From assembly GCF_003434055.1 (NCBI RefSeq), contig NZ_QVEX01000001.1:1055824-1119823 (forward strand): a stretch of DNA of 64,000 bases, in the 5' to 3' direction. The notes beneath the pieces were generated by a model that was given only the letters and a program-made list of their open reading frames with translations, had not been told where the DNA came from and searched no databases. Shown piece by piece: positions 1 through 7,896 of this stretch. Position 1 is the stretch's first letter. Each line of letters opens with the position of its first letter. Source of the DNA: Enterocloster aldenensis (GTDB taxonomy: Bacteria; Bacillota; Clostridia; Lachnospirales; Lachnospiraceae). Position numbers and translations under genes: made by a program.

Positions 1-1322
1 CGTGGAAAACACTTTCCGTTAATCACCACATCGTCAACCACAGGCTCCTTCCAGTTCATGCTGCGCATGGGACGGGTCACCCCGTCAATACGGATGTTTC
101 TCAAGGTCAAACCGGTAACAGGAACTTCATCAAATGCCTCCAGGAAAATCCCGTAGTCCCCCCCGTGGGCAATGATGTTTTCAATGGTTATATTATGGAA
201 TACCGGCAGGTCACTGCCATTGCGCCCGTCTTCATAAAGCATGGTACCGTGGACCGCGGCCCCGTGGACATGGTCCATCACACTATCCGCCAGTATGATA
301 TCCTCCACCCTGCCTCCGCGGCGGGCATTGGTCTTTAAGCGGAGCGCATAGGTCAGGCTGGGGCTGCTGAACCGGTTATTAACAGCCAGCACGCGGCGGA
401 TTCCGCCGCTCATCTCACTGCCAAGGGCAATACCGCCATGGCCGTCTGCAAACTCGTTGTTTTCTATCAGTACGTCCTCACAGGGCATGCTGGCCAGGCG
501 GCCATCCCTGTCCCGGCCGGATTTCAGGCTGATGCAGTCGTCCCCGGTGTCGAACCGGCAATTACAGATATGTACCCCATGGCAGCTCTCCGGATCGCAG
601 CCGTCATTGTTGGCGCCGTGACTGTACAATGTGACGCCGTCCACGGACAGACTCCGGCACATCACCGGGTTCAGCTGCCACATAGGACTGTTTATCAGGG
701 TAAACCCATGAAGAAGCACACGGCTGCAGCGGATGGGCTGTATGAAATTAGGCCTCAGGTAATGGCCCGGTCCAAAGACCCTCTCTTTAACAGGCACTCC
801 GTCCACATTCATACGGCGCAGGGTCCGGCGGTCTTCCAGCTGAAGGTCCGGCTTATCATCTGACCATGCATCCTCCACCTGATGATGCCAGTTCCACCAG
901 TGGCCGGAATCAGCGCCCCCGTCCAGGGTTCCTTCCCCGGTAACAGCAATATCATGGGCATCGCATGCATAAATCAATGGGCTGTAATTATAGCAGGGCG
1001 TTGCCTCCCAGTGGGAGAACACCACCGGGTAGTGAAGCTCTGGCTCTTCATTGACAAAGGACAGCACGGACTCCCTGTGCTGAAGGTGAAGCTCCACCCT
1101 GCTCTTCAGTTCCAGGGCGCCGGTGCGGATCGTGCCGCGGGGAAGCGTGAGCCTTCCTCCGCCTTCCCTGCTGATTGTGTCTATGGCCAGCTGCAGGGCC
1201 CGTGTCTGGACCTCCCGGCTGTCCGCAGCCACGCCGAACATACAGGCCGGGAACTCCCGTTCAGGAATATGCGGTCTTTCTATCTGTTTCAGGATTGTCT
1301 CCCTCAACTGTAATTTATCCAT
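1..1322 (-). CDS. Glycoside hydrolase family 28 (polygalacturonase-like), 3' end outside window
   Basis: The reading frame is open from an ATG at 1322 to the left edge, giving about 440 residues without a stop. GH28 enzymes hydrolyse alpha-1,4-galacturonide or related uronide/rhamnoside bonds on a right-handed parallel beta-helix. The family motifs appear in order: NNDGCDPESC near residue 237 (the N-x-D catalytic site), DDCISLKSG near 260 (catalytic Asp pair), HGGIALGSE near 296 (catalytic His) and RLKT near 328 (substrate-binding Arg-Lys). No signal peptide is visible at the N-terminus (MDKLQLRETIL), so the enzyme is probably intracellular and acts on imported oligomers; that is an inference. 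Its ATG overlaps the end of the upstream esterase gene by 8 bases, which implies translational coupling in the tct operon. Exact substrate (galacturonan, xylogalacturonan or rhamnogalacturonan) cannot be told from the sequence. Confidence 0.93.
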   Translation of the reverse strand, partial: MDKLQLRETILKQIERPHIPEREFPACMFGVAADSREVQTRALQLAIDTISREGGGRLTLPRGTIRTGALELKSRVELHLQHRESVLSFVNEEPELHYPVVFSHWEATPCYNYSPLIYACDAHDIAVTGEGTLDGGADSGHWWNWHHQVEDAWSDDKPDLQLEDRRTLRRMNVDGVPVKERVFGPGHYLRPNFIQPIRCSRVLLHGFTLINSPMWQLNPVMCRSLSVDGVTLYSHGANNDGCDPESCHGVHICNCRFDTGDDCISLKSGRDRDGRLASMPCEDVLIENNEFADGHGGIALGSEMSGGIRRVLAVNNRFSSPSLTYALRLKTNARRGGRVEDIILADSVMDHVHGAAVHGTMLYEDGRNGSDLPVFHNITIENIIAHGGDYGIFLEAFDEVPVTGLTLRNIRIDGVTRPMRSMNWKEPVVDDVVINGKCFP

Positions 1323-2445
1323 GGAAAACCTCCTGATTGGTTTTGATTTGATCATAACTGTCTATCAGCTGTCCAAGATGGACGGCCAGGTTCTCCCCAT
1401 GCCATTGGTGGGGACCTTGGCATATTTCATGAATCATGAGGCCGGGCGCATCCAGCAGCCTGTATGCGTTCCGGATAATGTCCACCTGTTCCGTGACATT
1501 GGCAATCCCGCGTGGACCGTTGAGCCGGTCGCCGGAACAGGACTGGATAAGAAGGGGCCTGGGGGCAATCAGGCTGGCAATATCCCCCATATCCAGATGT
1601 TCCCAAAGATGAGGCACATAGTTGCAGGAACAGTTCCGGTTCAGGGCCAGCAGCGCATCCCGGTATCCGTACATGTAGCCGCTGATCACAGCCAGCCTGA
1701 CCCGTTCATCCATGGCCGACAGCCAAAGGGTCTGCATGCCGCCGCCTGAAAATCCCAGGCAGCTGATGGCGTCCAGGTCCCATTCCCCGCGTTCCATAAG
1801 ATAATCCACAGCCCGCATCAGATCCCAGGCCAGCATTCCTGCCACAGGGATGCCCAGGGGTTCCCCCATATGGGCCAGGCGGCGGCAGTCACCCTTCATG
1901 GCGGTTTCCAGGTCCTTTGTATCCTCCAGGTCCTCGCGCCGCTCCCCAAAGCCCCGGCAGTCCGGGCAGATGGCCACATATCCAAGCATGGCAAGCTGAT
2001 GGCCGTAATCGTAATGGTATTGGCGGATTTTTTCCCGGACCGGTCCATATCCATAAAGGCCTGCCACCGAATATTTCCCTGCCCCATTATGTCCGGGCGG
2101 ACACAGGAAGGGGCGGGAAAAGGGACCGGCTCCCGGCGGGACCAGCACGAACATGGGCATCCATACATCCGGTTCCACCTGGATCCTTATGTGTTCCCTC
2201 CTGATGCCTCCTGGCAGCCGGACCACATCCTCCAGAACCGGGGACAGGGCACAGGACTCCATCTTATCAAGCCCAAGGAGACCGTGCAGAAGGGACCTGG
2301 TGCCGGATTGCCACGCATCAAACTCCTCCCTTGTGTGTCCCCGGAAGAAATCCCTGCGCGCATACCGGTCAAACTTCCTGCGCATGGAGGGAAGCGTGCC
2401 CCAGCATTGTCCCATCACAGGCAGATTGTTGTTAAAATCAGTCAT
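1315..2445 (-). CDS. Alpha/beta-hydrolase (dienelactone-hydrolase/acetylesterase type)
   Basis: A 376-residue alpha/beta-hydrolase without a signal peptide. The catalytic triad can be proposed from the sequence: nucleophile Ser in GFSGGG (near residue 237), acid Asp in SCSGDRLNG, and His in GPHQWHG near the C-terminus. This layout matches the large dienelactone-hydrolase-like/acetylxylan-esterase families common in carbohydrate-use clusters. The start at 2445 is preferred over an in-frame ATG 21 bases upstream because it overlaps the tctA stop by 8 bases (ATGACTGA), the same junction type as the next gene. Lying between a carboxylate transporter and a GH28 enzyme, it may remove acetyl or other ester groups from imported uronides; this role is inferred, and the family call is firmer than the substrate. 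Confidence 0.85.
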   Translation of the reverse strand: MTDFNNNLPVMGQCWGTLPSMRRKFDRYARRDFFRGHTREEFDAWQSGTRSLLHGLLGLDKMESCALSPVLEDVVRLPGGIRREHIRIQVEPDVWMPMFVLVPPGAGPFSRPFLCPPGHNGAGKYSVAGLYGYGPVREKIRQYHYDYGHQLAMLGYVAICPDCRGFGERREDLEDTKDLETAMKGDCRRLAHMGEPLGIPVAGMLAWDLMRAVDYLMERGEWDLDAISCLGFSGGGMQTLWLSAMDERVRLAVISGYMYGYRDALLALNRNCSCNYVPHLWEHLDMGDIASLIAPRPLLIQSCSGDRLNGPRGIANVTEQVDIIRNAYRLLDAPGLMIHEICQGPHQWHGENLAVHLGQLIDSYDQIKTNQEVFHG

Positions 2446-3964
2446 CCCTTGCTTCGCTTCCGCCAACAGGTGCTACGGCCGCTGCTTTTTTCTTCTTCAG
2501 GTGCTCTGACAGGACCGGCCAGACAACACAGAACACGGAAACCAGCAGCAGGGCGCAGGACAGGGGACGGGTGAAAAATTCCTTATAGCTGCCATGGGCA
2601 TAGCTGATACCCTGACGGAAATACCGCTCCAGCTTGCTGGACAGGATGAAGGCCAGCACCAGCGGGGAGGTGGGAAGTCCGGACATGCTCATGAAAATTG
2701 CCAGCAGGCACAGGGCCAGCATCACGTAGATATTAAACATGGTATTGGATATCCCGTATCCCCCGATGTAGCAGATAACCAGGATTACCGTGTAAAGGTA
2801 ATGGTAAGGAACCTTCAATATGTATGGGAACCAGCGTTTCCCAATGATCTGCACGATATATGTCACGATTGCGGCCACCATGACGCAGGCAAAGATAAGC
2901 ATGGCCAGATCCGGCTGTTCGGTCATGAACAGAGGGCCTGCCTGAAGCCCGTGGATGGTCAGCCCTGCAATCAGCATTGCGGTAATTCCGTCGCCGGGAA
3001 TCCCCAGGGCCATCATGGGGATAAGGGCACCGCCCAGAGATGCGTTGTTGGCTGTCTCAGAAGCCCACACACCGGCCGGATTTCCTTTTCCAAAGCTCTC
3101 CGGATCCTTGCTGATGCTTTTTGCATAGCCATAGGCAACCATGTTGGAAATGCCGGAGCCCATGCCCGGAAGGAATCCAATCCACAGACCGGATATAAAT
3201 GCAAAGACAATGGTCTTGATATTCTGTACAATGTCCCTTATCCCCACTCCCAGACCTTTCATGTCCACCATGTCGGCTTCAGGCATCTTTGCCTCGCCCC
3301 TGGCCGAGTCACGGATGATCTGGCACATTGCAAACATTCCCAGCATCTGGGCAACCGTGCTGATGCCGGAGCTTAAGTAAATATTGCCAAAGGTGAAACG
3401 GTTGGAACCATTGATCGGGTCCATGCCGATGCATCCCATCAAAAGGCCGATACCGGCTGCCATGATGCCCTTGAAGATATTTCCCTTGGACAGGGAAGCA
3501 ACCAGGGTGATGGCGCAGAAACAAAGAGAGAAATACTCCCACGGCCCAAGGTGGAGGGCAAACTCTGCAATGACCGGGGAAAGCACGGTAGCCAGGGCTA
3601 CGGAACCCACCGTACCGATAAAGGAAGCCGTCATGCCGATTCCCAGGGCTTTGCCGGCCTGTCCGTTCTTGGTCATGGGGAAGCCGTCAAAGCAGGTGGC
3701 GATTGCGGACGATGACCCCGGGATCCCAATGAGCACAGCGGAAATGAATGTGCCGGAAACGCCGCCAATCCAGATGGCAAGCAGCAGCACAAAGGATGTT
3801 TCAGTGGAAAGGCCGAAGGTAACCGGCAGCAAAAGGGCAATGCCCAGGGTTGCGGAAAGTCCCGGGATGGCCCCGAATACGATTCCCAGGGAAACCATGG
3901 CAATAATCAGCAGCAGATTGATTGGCTGCAGGCAGACCATTAACGCACTTATATATTCTGTCAT
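2438..3964 (-). CDS. tctA: Tripartite tricarboxylate transporter, large permease TctA
   Basis: A 508-residue integral membrane protein with about 12 predicted hydrophobic segments. It is the large permease of the TTT family, which uses an ion gradient and a dedicated binding protein to import carboxylates. Family glycine/proline loops are visible: FGAIPGLSATLG near residue 35, GIPGSSSAIAT near 85, GFLPGMGSG near 262 and ALGIPGDGITAML near 320. It follows tctB by 21 bases and its 3' end overlaps the esterase gene. A complete binding protein-small permease-large permease set (tctC-tctB-tctA) is therefore present in order. The ligand is unknown. The neighbouring GH28, esterase and sugar-acid dehydratase-like enzymes suggest a uronate or aldarate rather than citrate, but this is inference. 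Confidence 0.93.
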   Translation of the reverse strand: MTEYISALMVCLQPINLLLIIAMVSLGIVFGAIPGLSATLGIALLLPVTFGLSTETSFVLLLAIWIGGVSGTFISAVLIGIPGSSSAIATCFDGFPMTKNGQAGKALGIGMTASFIGTVGSVALATVLSPVIAEFALHLGPWEYFSLCFCAITLVASLSKGNIFKGIMAAGIGLLMGCIGMDPINGSNRFTFGNIYLSSGISTVAQMLGMFAMCQIIRDSARGEAKMPEADMVDMKGLGVGIRDIVQNIKTIVFAFISGLWIGFLPGMGSGISNMVAYGYAKSISKDPESFGKGNPAGVWASETANNASLGGALIPMMALGIPGDGITAMLIAGLTIHGLQAGPLFMTEQPDLAMLIFACVMVAAIVTYIVQIIGKRWFPYILKVPYHYLYTVILVICYIGGYGISNTMFNIYVMLALCLLAIFMSMSGLPTSPLVLAFILSSKLERYFRQGISYAHGSYKEFFTRPLSCALLLVSVFCVVWPVLSEHLKKKKAAAVAPVGGSEARDD

Positions 3965-3985
3965 TTATCCTGTTCCTCCTTATCC

Positions 3986-4453
3986 TTATTCAAACAGCCG
4001 CCCGGCCGGCAGCTTTACCTGGAAGCCAAACACGAACATGGCGTAAAGGCCTGCGGTTACCAGCACGGAAATGATGACTGCGGGAACGGGTTTCACCTTG
4101 CTGACCCCCTTTAAATCATAAATCAGTGCAAAGGTGGCAAAGGGCGTTGTCATCAGGAACCCGAGCCAGGTCATGGCAAAGGCATAGACAATTAACAGCA
4201 GGTAGCTCTTGGTAATCTTAAGGGCGCCTCCCTTTGGAAAATACGGTTTCTCTTCTTTTGCCCGTTCCTTGATGCCCTTGATGATCAGTGCGACCGAACT
4301 CATTGCAATCAGTACGATTGCCACATAAGGCAGAAGGCGCGGGCCTGGCTCCAGAAGCTTGGCCGGCTGCTTAATGGACTGGGCTGCGCACAGGAAGAAC
4401 GCACATCCTAAAAGGCCCACAATACCGGTAACTGTATCTCTGCGCAATTTCAT
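3986..4453 (-). CDS. tctB: Tripartite tricarboxylate transporter, small permease TctB
   Basis: A 155-residue protein with four hydrophobic segments, the usual size and topology of TctB. It begins MKLRRDTVTGIVG and carries a basic cytoplasmic loop (IKGIKERAKEEKPYFPKGG) between helices 2 and 3, as in the family. It sits between tctC (96 bases upstream) and tctA (21 bases downstream) in the same operon, and this position supports the call more than any single motif, since TctB proteins are poorly conserved. Its role is to complete the membrane part of the carboxylate importer. Confidence 0.85.
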   Translation of the reverse strand: MKLRRDTVTGIVGLLGCAFFLCAAQSIKQPAKLLEPGPRLLPYVAIVLIAMSSVALIIKGIKERAKEEKPYFPKGGALKITKSYLLLIVYAFAMTWLGFLMTTPFATFALIYDLKGVSKVKPVPAVIISVLVTAGLYAMFVFGFQVKLPAGRLFE

Positions 4454-4549
4454 AAATAATTCCCCTTTCTTTTAAAATGTCCCGGGAGGTTTCTCCCAGG
4501 ACATCCGGTGCATCGCTGCGTGTATATGTATTTCCTGAATATGACAGGC

Positions 4550-5626
4550 TTACTCCTGGACAAACATATCCAGTTCTTTGGCAATCTCCACAAACTGTGC
4601 GTACTCCTTTTCGTGAATCTCTTTGGATTCAGCAAGGTCGTGCCAGCCAGGAATATTGCCGATGCCGGCAATACCGGCGCTTACAGTCTCATCTTCACAT
4701 ACAGCCTTCATGGCCGCGTTCATGTCTGCAACCATGGTCTCATCCATGCCGGCCGGTCCCAGAAGATAGTGGTAAATAGACATCACGCATTTATCAAAGC
4801 CCTGTTCCTGAAGGGTCTTGTAGTTGTCCGGCAGTTCCTCAGGATATTTGGAAATGGTGGTTCCGTCAGAGGAAACCGTACCAATCACCTTCAGCTTGCC
4901 TGCTTTCTCATATTCCTGGGCATTACCCACTCCTACTACGCCGATATCGATGAAGCCTCCTGCCAGGTTGGTCAGGCGGTCGGACTCGGATGCGCACTCA
5001 ACTGAGTTAAGCTCAATGCCGGTGGTGGAGGTCAGCATACCAAAAAGGAAGGTATTGGCGCCCGCCGCAGGCATGCCTGCATTCAGCTCGCCCGGATGGG
5101 CCTTTGCATACTCAACAAACCCGGCAAAGTCATCATATGGGGCGTCGGCCGGTACTGCCAGGGTGGAGAAGCCATTGTCCTGGAGGCAGGCAATCAAGGT
5201 GAAATCCTTCATCGGGTTAACCTCGGCATTGCCCGTGATGTACTGGATGTTCAGGGCTGAGGTAGCAACGGTCAGGGTCGTGCCGTCGGGTTTAGCGGTG
5301 GCAACGGTCTGATGGCCGATGGTGTTGCTGTCATAGTTGGTAACGGTTGTCTTCAGGCCGTAAATCCGGTTCAGCCCTTCGCTGTAATAACGGATGCCCA
5401 GGTCAGAGCCGCCGCCTGCCTTGCCGGGCACCACCAGGGTAATGGTCTCCTTTTTAGGAAATCCGATGTCCTCCCCTGATGCTGTTTCACCTGCAGCGCT
5501 GCTGTCTGCCGCCGCTGCCGCCGCTGCGGTGTCACCTGTGCCTGTTTTACTGCCGCAGGCAGTCATCCCCAACATCGCTGCAGCCATAACCCCTGTCATT
5601 AAGAAACGGTACATCCTTTTTTTCAT
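4550..5626 (-). CDS. tctC: TTT-family substrate-binding lipoprotein TctC (Bug family)
   Basis: A 358-residue secreted lipoprotein. The signal peptide ends in a lipobox (LGMTAC, Cys near residue 24) and is followed by an Ala-rich, low-complexity linker. The mature part has the Bug/TctC layout, starting with the beta-strand and loop ITLVVPGKAGGGSDLGIRY and continuing through two lobes to residue 358. It should capture a carboxylated ligand outside the membrane and hand it to TctAB. It is the first gene of the operon: ribosome site AAGGAG lies just before the ATG, and a promoter is proposed at 5780-5808, which leaves a leader of about 147 bases containing repeated 12-mers (see the separate entry). 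Confidence 0.92.
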   Translation of the reverse strand: MKKRMYRFLMTGVMAAAMLGMTACGSKTGTGDTAAAAAAADSSAAGETASGEDIGFPKKETITLVVPGKAGGGSDLGIRYYSEGLNRIYGLKTTVTNYDSNTIGHQTVATAKPDGTTLTVATSALNIQYITGNAEVNPMKDFTLIACLQDNGFSTLAVPADAPYDDFAGFVEYAKAHPGELNAGMPAAGANTFLFGMLTSTTGIELNSVECASESDRLTNLAGGFIDIGVVGVGNAQEYEKAGKLKVIGTVSSDGTTISKYPEELPDNYKTLQEQGFDKCVMSIYHYLLGPAGMDETMVADMNAAMKAVCEDETVSAGIAGIGNIPGWHDLAESKEIHEKEYAQFVEIAKELDMFVQE

Positions 5627-5658
5627 AACGTTTTTCTCCTTTTATTCCACTTTTTAGA

Positions 5659-5756
5659 CAGACGGATTCCGTCTGATTTTAAGAACTGATTCTCAACACA
5701 CCACCTGGAAGAAACTGGATATATAGGGAAATATTGTATAATCTGTCTGATTTTAA
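5659..5756. promoter_or_regulatory. Palindrome and repeated 12-mer in the tctC leader
   Basis: A perfect palindrome CAGACGGATTCCGTCTG lies at 5659-5675 (8-base arms, one central base). The 12-mer GTCTGATTTTAA occurs twice in the same orientation, at 5671-5682 (overlapping the palindrome) and 5745-5756, 74 bases apart, which is about seven helical turns. Both lie between the proposed tctC start site and its ATG. They are plausible binding sites for the divergently encoded double LysR protein, but no binding motif for it is known; this is inference. Confidence 0.45.
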
Positions 5757-5779
5757 CCCTTCGTGTGTTTACATTTTGT

Positions 5780-5808
5780 ATTATATAGTATTTATACGGA
5801 TTTTACAA
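5780..5808 (-). promoter_or_regulatory. Predicted sigma-A promoter of the tctCBA operon
   Basis: On the minus strand, -35 TTGTAA (5803-5808) and -10 TATAAT (5780-5785) are separated by 17 bases, facing tctC. The -10 is perfect and the -35 differs from consensus at the last two informative positions. Confidence 0.55.
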
Positions 5809-5862
5809 AGCAGATTTAATTATAGCTTTCATACCACTTTGGTTATAGTAAAAGTTTTTTTC

Positions 5863-5890
5863 TTGACAGTCAGCCAAAATCATATATGAT
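5863..5890 (+). promoter_or_regulatory. Predicted promoter of the double-LysR gene
   Basis: A perfect -35 TTGACA (5863-5868) and a -10 TATGAT (5885-5890) are separated by 16 bases, about 50 bases upstream of the start codon at 5943. It is divergent from the tctC promoter, and the two -35 regions are about 55 bases apart. Confidence 0.6.
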
Positions 5891-5942
5891 GGAATTAAAT
5901 CCTTAACTCGTGCATGCAGTTATGAACCGGAAGGAGGCAGCC

Positions 5943-7880
5943 ATGACCACGCGCCAGCTTTATTACCTTGTTACCATCTCCGACCTGGGCAGCCTTTCAA
6001 GTGCAGCCCAGGTGCTGGGGATTTCACAGCCAGCCCTGAGCAAGTTCCTGACCGAATATGAAGCGTCCCTGGGTTTTCTGATATTCCTCCGTTATCACCG
6101 CCAGCTGACACCCACTTCCGTGGGCAGGTACGTGATTGACTGCGCCCAGAAGATCCTGGACGAGCAGACCCGCATGCTGCAGATGCTCCGGGCCGTGACG
6201 GACAGCAATCACGCCCGCATACGGCTGGCCACCGCGCCTAACCGGGGCGCCATCATCTACAGCCGTATCTACAACCAGTTTTCACACCGCTATCCGGACA
6301 TTTCCCTGACACTGACCGAGCTTTATGCCCGGGACCAGCCGGGAGCCATCCTCCATGGACAGATTGACCTGGCCATCGGTTCAGGCAAGGATTCCGATAA
6401 GGTGACGGACCTGCCCATTGCATATGAGGAGCTGCTGGTATCCCTTCCCGTGTCCCATCCCCTGGCAACAGCAAAGAAAATCCGCCTGTCCGATCTCAGG
6501 GATACCCCCTTTGTACTCCAGGGGCCCAGGCATAGTATCCGGATCCTGGCGGAGGAGCTTTTCCAGGAAGCCGGGTTCAATCCTGTGGTGACCTTTGAAT
6601 CCAATGACGTGATTCTGGTGGATTCCATGCTGCACCAGGCCGTTGGGGTGGGGCTGGTGTCCCAGGCCCACGTCTTTCCCTGCGAGGAGCTGGTTTACCG
6701 CTCCCTGGACCCTCCCATCCACCAGACCCTCCATATCCGGTATCCGCTTGGGCATACCCTGACTGAACCGGAGCGCTATCTTGCAGGCCTCCTGATACAT
6801 GAGCGGTTATCCGATTCCCGTTACAAGGCCATCCCCTGCGCAGAGACAGAGGAGCTGCTTCGGATTGTGGACCAGGACAACCTGCCTGAGGCCGGCGCCT
6901 CCTCCTCCCCGTCCCAGGCCGCAATCCGCGCCCATACGGCCCATTATACGGCGCCGGAACTCAACCTGAATACCCAGCTGCTTAAATACGTCATTGCCAT
7001 TGTGGATGAAAAGAGCCTGACAAAGGCAGCTGAAAAATATTTCCTTACCCAGCCGGCCCTGTCCCGCCATCTGCACAACGTGGAGGACATGCTGTGCGCC
7101 CAGCTGTTCACCCGCGTACATAACCGCCTCCAGCCAACCAACGCAGGTAAGGTATTTGTCAACTTTGCCCGTAACATCCTTCAGATTGAAGCTGAGATGT
7201 CCGCCCATATCCATGCATACCAGACCGGACATGGGGGCGGTATCTACCTGCACTGCGACCCCGGGCTGTCCGGTATCCTGCGCAGGCAGGTCGCAGGCAG
7301 CTTCCGCAGGCTCCACCCGGATGTGAACCTGTATATAATAGAAAGCGGCTGCGAAACCGCCCAGGAAGCCCTGCTCAATGCATCAGCTGACTTCGGCCTC
7401 TACTTTTCCTGCCAGGAGGAACATCCTATCCTGGACAGCCGGATCCTGGACGAGGATGAATTGGTGTATTGTTTTGGGTCAGCGGATTGTCCGGACCCTG
7501 GCCAGGATAACCATGTGCCTGTTCCGGTTTCCACAGCCATGCAGCCCCGCCGCATCATGCTGGCCCCCAAAAACAGCGCCCTGCGCCTGGAGCAGGACCG
7601 CCTCCTGGGGGAATGGACCGGACTGTCCGGCGCGGTTGTGTGCGAGGCGCGGCCCGATATCCTCCGGACCCTGGCCGGATGCGGGGCCGCGGACACCATA
7701 CTTCCCGCCCGTTCCCTGGATCAGGAAGCATTATCCCGGTGCAGGCCATTTGAGGAACCGCAGTATTACTATCTGCTGCTGGTCCACCACCCGGGGCGCA
7801 ACCTTCCGGCCTTTGTCAAGGACCTGGTCCGCCTGCTGAACGATACATTTGAAACTTACTTTTCCAACCAAGATGAATGA
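5943..7880 (+). CDS. Tandem LysR-LysR transcriptional regulator (two full LTTR units in one chain)
   Basis: At 645 residues the protein is about twice the usual LysR length (~300). Unit 1 starts at the N-terminus with a winged helix (TTRQLYYLVTISDLGSLSSA...GISQPALSKFL) and continues into a periplasmic-binding-protein-like effector domain to about residue 300. A short linker (AGASSSPSQAAIRAHTA) leads to a second winged helix near residue 340 (LLKYVIAIVDEKSLTKAAEK, LTQPALSRHLHNVE) and a second effector domain that runs to the C-terminus. There is no stop or frameshift between the units. The start at 5943 is chosen for its AAGGAGG at 5931-5937; an ATG at 5910 lacks one. It is divergent from tctCBA and 16 bases upstream of the dehydratase gene, so it very probably controls both. 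Unit 2 has lost some effector-domain regularity (for example the Pro/Asp-rich CPDPGQDNHVPVP stretch) and could bind a different ligand. Confidence 0.92.
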   Translation: MTTRQLYYLVTISDLGSLSSAAQVLGISQPALSKFLTEYEASLGFLIFLRYHRQLTPTSVGRYVIDCAQKILDEQTRMLQMLRAVTDSNHARIRLATAPNRGAIIYSRIYNQFSHRYPDISLTLTELYARDQPGAILHGQIDLAIGSGKDSDKVTDLPIAYEELLVSLPVSHPLATAKKIRLSDLRDTPFVLQGPRHSIRILAEELFQEAGFNPVVTFESNDVILVDSMLHQAVGVGLVSQAHVFPCEELVYRSLDPPIHQTLHIRYPLGHTLTEPERYLAGLLIHERLSDSRYKAIPCAETEELLRIVDQDNLPEAGASSSPSQAAIRAHTAHYTAPELNLNTQLLKYVIAIVDEKSLTKAAEKYFLTQPALSRHLHNVEDMLCAQLFTRVHNRLQPTNAGKVFVNFARNILQIEAEMSAHIHAYQTGHGGGIYLHCDPGLSGILRRQVAGSFRRLHPDVNLYIIESGCETAQEALLNASADFGLYFSCQEEHPILDSRILDEDELVYCFGSADCPDPGQDNHVPVPVSTAMQPRRIMLAPKNSALRLEQDRLLGEWTGLSGAVVCEARPDILRTLAGCGAADTILPARSLDQEALSRCRPFEEPQYYYLLLVHHPGRNLPAFVKDLVRLLNDTFETYFSNQDE

Positions 7881-7896
7881 TGATAAGGAGACCACA

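Noticed and set aside
2594..3376. Long open frame opposite tctA
   Set aside because: It mirrors the codon pattern of tctA, has Cys/His/Gln-rich composition with no domain, and lacks a ribosome site. The same reasoning removed other long antisense frames such as 22041-23036, 36245-37138, 52363-53136, 53763-54695 and 60630-61817.
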